Source: Gammaproteobacteria bacterium
GTDB taxonomy: Bacteria > Pseudomonadota > Gammaproteobacteria > DSM-16500
Reading direction: 5' to 3'
Assembly (NCBI GenBank): GCA_013287025.1
Contig: JABDEN010000006.1
Coordinates: forward strand, 1-50,555
DNA: 50,555 nucleotides
Shown: in pieces, positions 28,622 to 37,258 of the stretch
Layout of the letters: each line of letters opens with the position of its first letter
How positions within the stretch are numbered: position 1 is the stretch's first letter
Program-made: the position numbers and the translations under genes
The notes under the pieces: generated by a model
The model's database searches: none
Told to the model about the DNA's origin: nothing
The model's input: only the letters and a program-made list of their open reading frames with translations

Positions 28622-29815
28622 TTATTGAATCGGCTCAGCTAATTCTGTCGCAAAAGCAACCCCTAGCGTTGCAAAATTAATCATATGTTCTAAGGATAAT
28701 TTTTCAATGGTATCTCTAGAAGTATGAATATCAGGATTATCACGACCAAAAGCGGCTTCAAATGGCATACTTGATGCAAATCCATTCATCGTCCATGTTG
28801 CATGATCACTGCATGCATAGCCGCATTCAGTATATCCAACAGGGACTTTGACATACGTCGTAATTAATGTTTCGATAAATGCTGTTAAATCAGGATTAAC
28901 ATAATCATTAATCAACCAGATGGTGGGGTCATTTTGATAACGGTAACCTGTCATATCAAATTGTATGACTGCAGATACAGGGATATTTTTATTAACAAAA
29001 TCTTCGACCACAAATTGCGAGCCGACTAACCCCATTTCTTCTGCAGAATACCAGACAAAATAAATTGGTTTTTTGAAATGCATCCCACTTGAAAGTATGG
29101 TGTGCGCAGTTTCTAAAACGGTAACACTGCCTGAGCCATCATCATCTGCGCCTGGTTTTACGCTGAATTTGCTTGATAAGGTATCCATATGTCCACCGAT
29201 CACAATCCCCGGTTCATCTGAATTTCCATATTTCATCACAACAGAAGGTTGTTTATAAAACTTACCGGTTGGCACAAAATAAATGGTGACATCACTCTTA
29301 TGCCCGGTACTGGTTGCTAATTCTATCATTTCATCGTGAATTTCAATCGCGGCTTTTACCCCATTTTTGGAATCTGCAAAACGATCAGGATAATTTGTTA
29401 AGCTGGTCAGGCGATTCCAAATATACATTGGATTAATGCTTGAGATAAGACGATTAGTTTCATTTGGATATTGGATATCATAAATTTGATGTGTGCTTTT
29501 GAGAGATTTTTGGTTTTTAAATTGCATTAAAAAATTTGTTGCAGAAATATGTTTTTTATTCCAAGTATGCGTCACATCAATAAAACCACCGCAATTTTTT
29601 TGGGAATTATTTTTTGCATCAATTAATTTATCCATTTGATTATCATGTATCGAAATTAATGATAATTGTTGTGTAGATCCAAGTTCGCTATATTGCGCAT
29701 TGATATTCTTAAGCAAACAGTGGGGGGCAACAACGACATGTGTTTCAGGACTTGCAAAAGCAATACTACTGAAAAAACATAATGGGATTAACCCTAATTT
29801 TTTTTTCCTAAACAT
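28622..29815 (-). CDS. Secreted M28-family zinc aminopeptidase
   Basis: M28 peptidases remove N-terminal residues from peptides using two zinc ions. The 397-residue protein begins with a signal peptide, cut near SIAFA-SPE (residue 21-22). The zinc and catalytic motifs are in order: GGHMDTLS (His209, Asp211), GADDDGSGS (222-230), SAEEMGLVGS (Glu259 and Glu260), QFDMTGY (Asp287) and SDHATW (His338). This resembles the leucine aminopeptidases secreted by type II secretion in Legionella. AAGGAG lies eight bases before ATG 29815. Export to the periplasm or medium is expected, probably for peptide supply. Confidence 0.93.
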   Translation of the reverse strand: MFRKKKLGLIPLCFFSSIAFASPETHVVVAPHCLLKNINAQYSELGSTQQLSLISIHDNQMDKLIDAKNNSQKNCGGFIDVTHTWNKKHISATNFLMQFKNQKSLKSTHQIYDIQYPNETNRLISSINPMYIWNRLTSLTNYPDRFADSKNGVKAAIEIHDEMIELATSTGHKSDVTIYFVPTGKFYKQPSVVMKYGNSDEPGIVIGGHMDTLSSKFSVKPGADDDGSGSVTVLETAHTILSSGMHFKKPIYFVWYSAEEMGLVGSQFVVEDFVNKNIPVSAVIQFDMTGYRYQNDPTIWLINDYVNPDLTAFIETLITTYVKVPVGYTECGYACSDHATWTMNGFASSMPFEAAFGRDNPDIHTSRDTIEKLSLEHMINFATLGVAFATELAEPIQ

Positions 29816-29960
29816 TCCATAAACTCCTTATAAATAACCTTTCGATTTATAACACCAATTTTTACTCTTGAAAAGGGTGAAATTATGAACTATAAGAAAA
29901 GCCTTGCGACAATTATATGCAAAACCTTTGGTTTTTTTATCAATTAAAACTTATCTGTTT

Positions 29961-29966
29961 TATAAT
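29961..29966 (+). promoter_or_regulatory. Possible -10 of the cNMP-domain gene
   Basis: A perfect TATAAT lies 34 bases before the ATG at 30001. The -35 region is only T-rich, so promoter strength is unclear. The position supports the shorter start at 30001 over the in-frame codon at 29917. Confidence 0.4.
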
Positions 29967-30000
29967 AGGGTTGGTCGATGTTGATTTAAGGTGTATCACC

Positions 30001-30438
30001 ATGAATGATTTTACACATGAAATAAATCACAAAAAATCACTGATCAAACATCAAGATTGTTTTTCTGATCTCAGAGATTCCGAAATAGATATATTATCGA
30101 CTTTACTGGTTAAACAAAAAATACCAAAAGGCACAACGATTGTCGAAGAAGGCGACCGGGTGGATGGATTTTATTTAATTGCGAAAGGAAGTGCTGAAGT
30201 GCTATCACACTCAAAAGTGATTGCTACTTTAACTGCTGAAAACTATGATGCGATTGGTTTGAATGAAACTGGATTTTATTCACTGTCTGGTTTACGGACT
30301 GCAACGGTCGTTTCGATAGATGATATGGAATTATATTATGTTGCTTTACCTTTATTTCACGGTTTCGCTTTAAATTACCCGCATGTTAATGAAGTGATGC
30401 GCGCGCAGGCAGAAAAATTTCTAAATTCCGCATTGTAA
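30001..30438 (+). CDS. Cyclic nucleotide-binding-domain protein
   Basis: The 145-residue protein is almost wholly one cNMP-binding domain. It has FSDLRDSEIDILSTLLVKQKIPKG, then TTIVEEGDRVDGFYLIAKGSAEVLS, the usual beta-barrel, then a C-terminal helix. The usual phosphate-binding cassette (FGE...RSA) is replaced by the region around AIGLNETGFYSLSGLRTATV, so it may not bind cAMP. There is no DNA-binding domain. ATG 30001 has TAAGGTG upstream. It probably regulates a partner protein rather than DNA. Confidence 0.8.
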   Translation: MNDFTHEINHKKSLIKHQDCFSDLRDSEIDILSTLLVKQKIPKGTTIVEEGDRVDGFYLIAKGSAEVLSHSKVIATLTAENYDAIGLNETGFYSLSGLRTATVVSIDDMELYYVALPLFHGFALNYPHVNEVMRAQAEKFLNSAL

Positions 30439-30495
30439 TTATCTATCACTTGAAGCAATATCTCTTATTCAAATAATAACAATCAAGGGAATTGT

Positions 30496-32739
30496 ATGTT
30501 AAGTAATAATCAATCACTTTATAACTCATATTTATTTAGCGCTATTACTTCGAATGATGCAAAAGAAGTTAATAGATGGTTATCCAACGGCGCAGAAATC
30601 AATGCTATTAATCCCAAAGGTGAAATACCAGTTTTTTATGCAGTTAGGCTTAAGCATTGGAATTGTGTCAGAATAATATTGACATATACAAAAGAAAAAA
30701 TTAGCGGTAATGTATTAAAGCCTGCTATTCAGAATGCACCCGATGATGTAACGAGACAAATCCTAGCAAAAGGCTGTGATTTAGAAAGACATTATGATAG
30801 TACAACAGGATACTATGCACTGCATTGTGCCATTTCTAAAAAAAAATCTGATTTCGTAAAAATCATGTTAGATTCTAAAGCAAATCCATCAAAAAAAACC
30901 GCTCAGACCGATAGAAATCATGAAGAAATTACACCTTTCACTTTAGCTTTAAGAACCAATCAACCACAAATCATTCAGTTATTATTAAAGGCATCCAATA
31001 ATGTACCTCCCGAAAGTTTTGAAGGAGAATCACCATTGCTATATGCCGTTAAGAATAAATACTGGGGATGTGTGAAACTGTTTGTGGATTTGTCATTATT
31101 TAAAAATGATTATAGTTTAGCTTTTAATTATGCCGTTGAAGAAAACAATAATGTGATGGCTCGTATGTTTATGAGCGCAGGAGTTGAGTTCAATGCCGGA
31201 TATTTTGAATCAACTGGTTTTTATTCATTACATACTGCTATACAAAAAGGGAATTTTGTAATTATTGCATTTCTATTAGAAAATAAGGTCAATCCATCAC
31301 TTAAAACCCAACTCACAAAATGGAATAGTAAAGCAAAGACTCCCCTTGAAGTTGCGATTGATTGCAATCAACCTGAAGCTATTTCAATGCTTTTAGACGC
31401 AAAAGCGGATGCTAATGTTTTGCTGTCGAATGATAAATTACCCATCATGTATGCTGCAGATTTAAATTATTGGGATTGTGTGAATAAGCTCATTCGTCAT
31501 CATAGCGCACAATATTCGAATGAAGTATTAGAGAATCTTCTTATTCCAGTCGTATCGCAAAGTCGTAGTGAATTACTTCCTCGATTATTAGAGAGTCAAT
31601 TATCTGTCAATCGCGTCCCTAGTCCTCGTACGGGATTTTTCCCCCTTCATATTGCTGTCGACAAAAATAATATTGATATGACTAAACAATTATTAGTAGC
31701 GAAAGCTGATCCATTCATGACAACTGTCATAACCAATGAAAACAAACTTCAACTAAACCCTCTTGATATTGCCTTAAAAAAAGGGTGGAAAGAGTTAATT
31801 CAAATTTTTATTGATAAATCGGGGATAAAAGATAAAACAATAAATGAATTATGTTTCGATGCATCCTCATATCGGGCAACTTATGAGGGGATGTCTCAAT
31901 GTTTGGAATATTATCAGTTCATGCTCCAAGATGTTTTACAATACATACAACAAAAAAAGGATCATGAATCTTACTTTTTATGCGTGCTTGCTTTTTTTCA
32001 TTATCAGACAAATAAACAAAATCCTGCTATTTTTGAAATTTTTAAAGATGTTCAGCCAGAAGGACATCGTTATCTTGCCAAATCGGTAATGGAAGTCGTA
32101 GCATTTGCCTCTGAATCAAATCAGAAATTTTATCAAGCTATTCCAGAATTGAGTCGACAATTATTAAAATATGAATCCAAAAAAAATGATTCTTCTTTTG
32201 CGACGGACGAATTAGTTAAATTAATTTTTCTTAAAGATAAATATATTAAATTACTTCGTGATAAAGTTATTGATATTAAATATATCAATTTTGATAAAAC
32301 CATCATTCCAAAAGTTTCAGCAATCAATGATATATTAGATAGAGTTTATTGTAAGACTTACGATCTTCGAAAAATAGAAAATCAGCTGAAATTTATTTAT
32401 GGTGAAAGTAGTTTTTACTCGGGATTTTTTTATAAAAATCAGTTGCTGGAATCGATTAGAGAAATAAATATTTGGGTTGCAAAGCAAAATTGGACGATAG
32501 AAAAAACCACAGAAAACCCCGCTAAATTAATTAGACCCCCCCAATATAATCCATCTTTTCAAAAACAGGAATCGGAGACAAGCGAAGAACCGGGTTCTCA
32601 AAAAAATCCTTATTTGGATATGAATTTTTTTGAGGCTAAGTCTGATGACAACCGAAAGGAAGGTGAGGGGGAGCTGCAGGTAGAGGGAAGAAGTGAGTTA
32701 TGTCATGCCAGCCGAGCTACGCGCGCGGTGGCATCCTAG
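30496..32739 (+). CDS. Ankyrin-repeat protein with three 135-residue super-repeats
   Basis: The 747-residue protein has ankyrin-like helix pairs from about 10 to 450, for example TGYYALHCAISKKKSDFVKI, TPLEVAIDCNQPEAISMLL and TGFFPLHIAVDKNNIDMTKQ. These form three tandem blocks of about 135 residues starting near 45, 180 and 316. Each block opens with P..YA....W.CV and has a TG(Y/F)(Y/F).LH unit in its middle. Residues 455-650 are helical and unrelated to ankyrin. The last 12 residues (CHASRATRAVAS) are read from a palindromic repeat element. Ankyrin proteins in host-associated Legionellales are often secreted effectors; that role is an inference. No signal peptide. Confidence 0.88.
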   Translation: MLSNNQSLYNSYLFSAITSNDAKEVNRWLSNGAEINAINPKGEIPVFYAVRLKHWNCVRIILTYTKEKISGNVLKPAIQNAPDDVTRQILAKGCDLERHYDSTTGYYALHCAISKKKSDFVKIMLDSKANPSKKTAQTDRNHEEITPFTLALRTNQPQIIQLLLKASNNVPPESFEGESPLLYAVKNKYWGCVKLFVDLSLFKNDYSLAFNYAVEENNNVMARMFMSAGVEFNAGYFESTGFYSLHTAIQKGNFVIIAFLLENKVNPSLKTQLTKWNSKAKTPLEVAIDCNQPEAISMLLDAKADANVLLSNDKLPIMYAADLNYWDCVNKLIRHHSAQYSNEVLENLLIPVVSQSRSELLPRLLESQLSVNRVPSPRTGFFPLHIAVDKNNIDMTKQLLVAKADPFMTTVITNENKLQLNPLDIALKKGWKELIQIFIDKSGIKDKTINELCFDASSYRATYEGMSQCLEYYQFMLQDVLQYIQQKKDHESYFLCVLAFFHYQTNKQNPAIFEIFKDVQPEGHRYLAKSVMEVVAFASESNQKFYQAIPELSRQLLKYESKKNDSSFATDELVKLIFLKDKYIKLLRDKVIDIKYINFDKTIIPKVSAINDILDRVYCKTYDLRKIENQLKFIYGESSFYSGFFYKNQLLESIREINIWVAKQNWTIEKTTENPAKLIRPPQYNPSFQKQESETSEEPGSQKNPYLDMNFFEAKSDDNRKEGEGELQVEGRSELCHASRATRAVAS

Positions 32740-32791
32740 AGGCAACGCTCAATGCTGAATGGATGGAAGCGGAAAGCATGCTGGCATGACA
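32701..32791. repeat. TGTCATGCCAGC palindromic repeat overlapping a gene end
   Basis: Arms TGTCATGCCAGC (32701-32712) and GCTGGCATGACA (32780-32791) are perfect. The left part is translated as the C-terminus of the ankyrin protein, whose stop (32737-32739) lies inside the element. The right half matches 23530-23563. Confidence 0.85.
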
Positions 32792-32800
32792 GTGTTGGTG

Positions 32801-33943
32801 TCACACCACCAACGTCTTCCGATTATTTTTCTCCGCATCGATTTTATTTGCTTCTTTGGCATTTTTAAAAAACATATATCCTGCATAACTGACAGTTACT
32901 GTCGTCGTAAGCGCGGTGCCTAAAACTAATAAAACGCTAGGCGATTGGTAATCCACTTTCGCAAAATCAATTTTGGGCGCAACCACGACGTAACCTTTAT
33001 TCGGTAATAGATCTTTAATCCAAGATCCTTTATGAAGCTTAATATAATCTAAAATGAGTTCAGCATGATGACTATTTTTATCTAATAACGTTTTTTGCGA
33101 TTCAACGATATGATTATTTAAGATGTCTAAATACATGTAAATAATTTCATTCGGATTGATTTTATTATCACTAGAATATTGCGTTAAATATTTTTCTTCT
33201 ATTTGTCCTTTTTCATCGATTAATTTATCCATAATTTCATTAATCATATTCTGCTGCCATTCACGAATTTGTGATTTATCTTCATCTCTTAACGCATAAA
33301 CTTTTCGAGATGATTGATTTAGTTTTTGGATAATATCTCGTAAAGGTTTCATGAAATGTTCGTTATCAGTATCAAGCATCTCATTATGTAAATCCAAAAA
33401 AGTTCTTGTCCATTTTCCATATCTATTCGCATACATAAAAATCATATCGAAAACAAATTTATGATCGACCATCGTTTGCTTAAATTGCTTTTCAAATTGC
33501 AAAATAATATGTTCGTTAATATTGGCAATCAATGCGCACATGATTTCCCAAGGGTCGATTTCGATTTGGTGTAATTCGAAAAATTGCAATAATTCGTTAT
33601 TAATCCGAGATTTTTCATCTAATAGAGCAGAAGCTGCATAGGAAATAATTTTCATTTGCCATTCGAAAATATCGTCTTTGTCATCTTCATCCGTCAATAC
33701 AAAAGTTTTCTTATTTTCAATAATGGAATCAGGGTCAACACAAACCACAATGCGACGTAATTCATGTGTTAACAAAATAAGTTCATTTGTTGGTATTAAG
33801 CAAGGAAATTGATTAAAAAATCGTGTGGCTAATCCACTTTTAACTTTATCTTGTGCTGATTCAAGGCACTCTTTGGCTAAATGAGCATCTTTTTGGAATT
33901 CGGTTTGCAGTAGGTTGATTAAAGATTTTCGTGGTGCGCACAT
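32801..33943 (-). CDS. Hypothetical protein with C-terminal membrane helix
   Basis: I do not recognise this protein of 380 residues (383 if it starts at ATG 33952). ATG 33943 fits the AAGGA ribosome site better, with a spacing of ten. It is helical and acidic throughout. One hydrophobic segment near the C-terminus (VLLVLGTALTTTVTVSYAGY) is followed by a short basic tail. Such a tail-anchored layout would expose the main part to one side of a membrane. Two related stretches (KTFVLTDEDDKDDIFEWQMKII and KVYALRDEDKSQIREWQQNM) suggest an internal duplication. A host-directed role is possible but unproven. Confidence 0.7.
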   Translation of the reverse strand: MCAPRKSLINLLQTEFQKDAHLAKECLESAQDKVKSGLATRFFNQFPCLIPTNELILLTHELRRIVVCVDPDSIIENKKTFVLTDEDDKDDIFEWQMKIISYAASALLDEKSRINNELLQFFELHQIEIDPWEIMCALIANINEHIILQFEKQFKQTMVDHKFVFDMIFMYANRYGKWTRTFLDLHNEMLDTDNEHFMKPLRDIIQKLNQSSRKVYALRDEDKSQIREWQQNMINEIMDKLIDEKGQIEEKYLTQYSSDNKINPNEIIYMYLDILNNHIVESQKTLLDKNSHHAELILDYIKLHKGSWIKDLLPNKGYVVVAPKIDFAKVDYQSPSVLLVLGTALTTTVTVSYAGYMFFKNAKEANKIDAEKNNRKTLVV

Positions 33944-34195
33944 ATTAATCATTTCCTTTTTTTTAAAGTAAAATCCTGAAAGAATTGTATATTAACAAAT
34001 GTATAAAAAAATCCCAACAAATTTATTTTCTCAATTTGTGAAGTGGAAAAAAATCAAGCTTTATTTTTTGCGTAGCATGCATTCATTACAAAACATTATG
34101 ACCAATAAATATTTAATATGACGTATGTTTTGAAAAGAAAAATATCATTCTGCGCTATAATTGAATTGGATAAAAAGAAAAAAGGAGGATTCGAT

Positions 34196-34750
34196 ATGTG
34201 TAGGATTCATATTCATTTTGCTTATTTCGTATACGGTCTCATCGCGATATTGTTAAGTTCATGTTCATCAATGAGTAATGGTCCCGGCCCACAAGGTCAA
34301 TCAAGCATGCAAAGTTCTTTACCAGCAGATTATGCCTCACGTCTCCCTGAGCATATTTCGACTAAGGAAAAAACGGTGCTTGTTGATCCTAATGTGCACG
34401 CTTGGGGTGCTTATGACGCTAGCGGTAATCTCGTTAAAGCGGGTTTAACCACCGCGGGTGCCGATTGGTGTCCCGACATCAACCGAGGCTGTAAAACCTC
34501 ATCAGGATCTTTTAGGGTTTATTCCTTAGGCGAGCCTGAGTGCAAATCGAAAATTTTCCCAGTAGGAAGAGGCGGGGCTCCCATGCCTTATTGTATGTTT
34601 TTCCATGGTGGCCAAGCATTGCACGGATCTTATGAAGTAGTGGAAGGAAATGTCAGCCATGGTTGCGTACGTTTGCCAGTGTCTGATGCCGAATGGTTGC
34701 GTTATGATTTTGTCACTGAAGGAACGAAGGTTGTTATCAAGCCTTATTAG
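34196..34750 (+). CDS. L,D-transpeptidase (YkuD) lipoprotein
   Basis: YkuD domains cross-link peptidoglycan or attach proteins to it through an active-site cysteine. The 184-residue protein has an N-terminal membrane segment and a lipobox LSSC with Cys23, so it is probably a lipoprotein. The catalytic motif is HGS (143-145) followed by SHGCVRL (154-160), with Cys157 the nucleophile. I use ATG 34196, which follows a strong AAAGGAGG at a spacing of seven, instead of an upstream in-frame ATG at 34118. TATAAT at 34156-34161 may be its -10. Confidence 0.9.
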   Translation: MCRIHIHFAYFVYGLIAILLSSCSSMSNGPGPQGQSSMQSSLPADYASRLPEHISTKEKTVLVDPNVHAWGAYDASGNLVKAGLTTAGADWCPDINRGCKTSSGSFRVYSLGEPECKSKIFPVGRGGAPMPYCMFFHGGQALHGSYEVVEGNVSHGCVRLPVSDAEWLRYDFVTEGTKVVIKPY

Positions 34751-34789
34751 TCCCTAATCCCCTCATAGCATCTTGGGGGGATACGGTTT

Positions 34790-34807
34790 CATCCTAGCGA
34801 ATGGTAA
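34790..34807. repeat. Half copy of the palindrome at 31-63
   Basis: CATCCTAGCGAATGGTAA is the reverse complement of bases 28-45. Only one arm is present. It lies between the L,D-transpeptidase and the desaturase fusion, which converge here. Confidence 0.6.
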
Positions 34808-34814
34808 AGAGATC

Positions 34815-35909
34815 TTACATTTTCATGAAAAAATGCCTGAAATAATTTACGTAGGCAATGCCTGTATAAGTGACGGGTACGTATTTGAATCCGCGTTTTA
34901 GCAAAAATAATGTCATTCTTGCGGCAAATTTCGCGCTCATGAGTCCTGGTCCCATCCGTGACATAAAAGCAGAATGGACTAAATGTCGATAATGAATATT
35001 TTTATCATGAAAATAGACCTGTGCGGCTTTTGCGAATTTTCTTTTGGAATCCGCGTAAACTTTCAATTTTTTTATGCCAAAACAAGGGTGGCATTCAATT
35101 TCAGAACCCACTCCCCAAATTTCAGGGGGAACCATATGTTTTTTACGTTCGGATTTAAAAAGTTCTATCAAATGAATAAATGAATCGCAATTAGCAAGCA
35201 TCGCATTTTCATATTTGGAACCATGGCAAAGAAATAATATATCCGTTTCTTTTAACGTATCTTTCAGATTATCGTATTGTCCATAAGTGTAATCTTTCCC
35301 GAATGTAAATGTTTTAACGAATGCGCCTTCTTTTAAAAGCATGGCTTTCATGTGTTTTCCTAGGGCGCCATTCGCTCCCGTCATGGTAATGCGTTTGCCT
35401 TTGATTTGTGAGCCTGTTCCAAATACATAATCGAATATTTTAATCATAGAACTATAGTATTGATGAGGATAAATATGATGAAGTGCATGATATTCCTTTT
35501 TGACAAAAATGCCACCTCGTGGAGAATGAAGTGTCGAAATGGGTTTGTGATGCATATCAGAACCGCGGCAATAACAAACGCTTAAAAAAATAATTGTCTC
35601 AAAAAGTAATGCTAAGCATACCGCTTGTGGATAAAAAATGAAAAAGCACGATGCAATACCTATCATATGGACAATATATTCAGGCAAAACATGACTGAAT
35701 AAATTTTGTTTAGTGAATGCTTGATTAATTTTAAGATGGGGGTAAAAAAAACGATGATGAATCATATGGCGCTGGCTTAAATTTTTTAAGAAAACATTTT
35801 TGGACTTCGCGAATCGATGCAAACTATAATGACATATATCAAAAATCACTGTGCCTATCAAATAAGCGGCACATCCTTCCAAAAAAATTTTTATCAATAA
35901 TTCCATCAT
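34815..35909 (-). CDS. Fatty acid hydroxylase/sterol desaturase fused to a short-chain dehydrogenase
   Basis: The N-terminal half (about 1-170) is an integral-membrane di-iron hydroxylase with the histidine boxes HYSLHR, HMIHH and HALHH. The C-terminal half, from about 178, is a Rossmann domain starting ITMTGANGALGKHM, the nucleotide-binding loop of short-chain dehydrogenases. The same fusion is known as a bifunctional sterol desaturase/dehydrogenase in other bacteria. The substrate is unknown; a hydroxylated lipid is likely. The start is uncertain. ATG 35909 is used here; ATG 35969 and 36011 are in frame, but the last overlaps the divergent bufferin gene. Confidence 0.85.
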   Translation of the reverse strand: MMELLIKIFLEGCAAYLIGTVIFDICHYSLHRFAKSKNVFLKNLSQRHMIHHRFFYPHLKINQAFTKQNLFSHVLPEYIVHMIGIASCFFIFYPQAVCLALLFETIIFLSVCYCRGSDMHHKPISTLHSPRGGIFVKKEYHALHHIYPHQYYSSMIKIFDYVFGTGSQIKGKRITMTGANGALGKHMKAMLLKEGAFVKTFTFGKDYTYGQYDNLKDTLKETDILFLCHGSKYENAMLANCDSFIHLIELFKSERKKHMVPPEIWGVGSEIECHPCFGIKKLKVYADSKRKFAKAAQVYFHDKNIHYRHLVHSAFMSRMGPGLMSAKFAARMTLFLLKRGFKYVPVTYTGIAYVNYFRHFFMKM

Positions 35910-35993
35910 CGAGCCATGGTAAATATTATGACGATGAGCGTCAAGTGGTGATATAATAATAAACTTCATTTTTAGAGCAAGGATCCCTCCAAC

Positions 35994-36266
35994 ATGAAAA
36001 GTAAAGATCATATTGTGAAAGCAACTCTCGCAGGTCTCTTAGTATTAGCTGGATCTCACGCATTGATGACGAATAGTTTTGCGGATGAGCCAATGGAACA
36101 AGAAAAATGTTATGGTATTGCAAAAGCAGGCATGAATGATTGCCAAACGTCAAAGACGGGTTGTGCAGGCTCATCGACGAAAGATTCACAAAAAGACGCC
36201 TTTATTTTATTGCCGAAAGGCACTTGTGTCAAAATTGTCAATGGTAGCTTAACACCCAAAAAATAA
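35994..36266 (+). CDS. bufA1: Bufferin precursor, BufA1 type (DUF2282)
   Basis: Bufferins are small periplasmic proteins whose cysteines are modified to bind copper. The 90-residue protein has a signal peptide ending near SFA-DEP (residue 30). The mature part has the DUF2282 pattern KCYGIAKAGMNDC, then GCAGSSTKD, then PKGTC, with four cysteines at 39, 50, 57 and 78. The usual partners, a DUF692 (MbnB-like) enzyme and a second maturation protein, are not next to it. AAGGA lies before ATG 35994. The gene downstream, a Ulp1-like protease, starts 37 bases later. Confidence 0.88.
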   Translation: MKSKDHIVKATLAGLLVLAGSHALMTNSFADEPMEQEKCYGIAKAGMNDCQTSKTGCAGSSTKDSQKDAFILLPKGTCVKIVNGSLTPKK

Positions 36267-36303
36267 ATGTGTGCCGAAAAGGAATTTTATCAGAGGATGA
36301 AAA

Positions 36304-37170
36304 ATGCATTCTTTTCCGACGATTAAGCGCGAGTCAAAAGACGATGATTTTGTGGTTGTAGAATTTCCCTACGATCTTTCTCCTTATACTTCCTATCAAT
36401 TAAATAAAATTTTGAGTGGTTGGTTGAAGGATAAGAAAGAAGAGGTTAAGGCCGAAGATTCATTTTACATCCCCAAAACAAAATATTGTGCGGGTTGGAT
36501 TTTGAGTAAGCAATTGGATTCCAAAAAAATTGCACTTTTTAATGTTGCGAATTATCCATCTTCCACAAGTCAGTTAAATAAAGAATACCCAACACTGGAT
36601 GAATCATTGTTGGCATACGCGCAAAAAAAAATTCCTTGTCAGAAATTGGTTATTCCTATTGCAGAGCTTAATCGTAAGCATTTTAGATTATTAGTGATTG
36701 AGCCTGATAAAAATCAGGCGATTTTTTATGATTCCAAATCAAGAGTCGTTGGAATGGTCGCAGAAATGATATTTGCTAATTCGTTAGAAGAATATCGGTA
36801 CATAGAAAACACCTGCAAAAACTATTTTCCGGACATTGCATTTTATGGGGTATATTTCGGTGATCAGCCTTGGAATAATCATGAGGATTGCGGGCCCTAC
36901 ACGGTAGAATATGCTTTCCAGGAAATATTGCCGGGTAATATTACAAAAGTCGATCAAGCGCGTGTAAATCATGACAAATTATTTAATAAAGGCGTGATGG
37001 ATGCTAAGCCAAAGAAAGACGAGAAAGACGTGATGGGTGCTAAACCAAAGCCTGCCTTAACCATTAAACCTTATTATAAGTGGTTGTTTTGGAGTGAAGG
37101 GGATAATAGTCCAGAGGAATGGGTAAATGTTGACGTACCTTCACCGAAAACTCACGTTTCGAAGAAATAA
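36304..37170 (+). CDS. Ulp1-like (C48) cysteine protease
   Basis: C48 peptidases cleave SUMO, NEDD8 or ubiquitin from proteins. Bacteria lack these modifiers, so such enzymes usually act in a host cell. The 288-residue protein has the catalytic set in order and spacing: His126 in NRKHFRLLVI, Asp143 in IFYDSKS, Gln188 in GDQPWNN, and Cys196 in HEDCGPYT. After the domain comes a tail with two MDAKPK/MGAKPK repeats. No signal peptide is seen, as for type IV effectors. It may be co-transcribed with the upstream bufferin gene. Substrate choice cannot be read from the sequence. Confidence 0.82.
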   Translation: MHSFPTIKRESKDDDFVVVEFPYDLSPYTSYQLNKILSGWLKDKKEEVKAEDSFYIPKTKYCAGWILSKQLDSKKIALFNVANYPSSTSQLNKEYPTLDESLLAYAQKKIPCQKLVIPIAELNRKHFRLLVIEPDKNQAIFYDSKSRVVGMVAEMIFANSLEEYRYIENTCKNYFPDIAFYGVYFGDQPWNNHEDCGPYTVEYAFQEILPGNITKVDQARVNHDKLFNKGVMDAKPKKDEKDVMGAKPKPALTIKPYYKWLFWSEGDNSPEEWVNVDVPSPKTHVSKK

Positions 37171-37258
37171 ATATCGCTAAATATTGATCTCATTGACCTC
37201 GTCAATTCATTTGCATATGATGAATAATTGATTAAAACATCTACGCGAGGAGATGATA

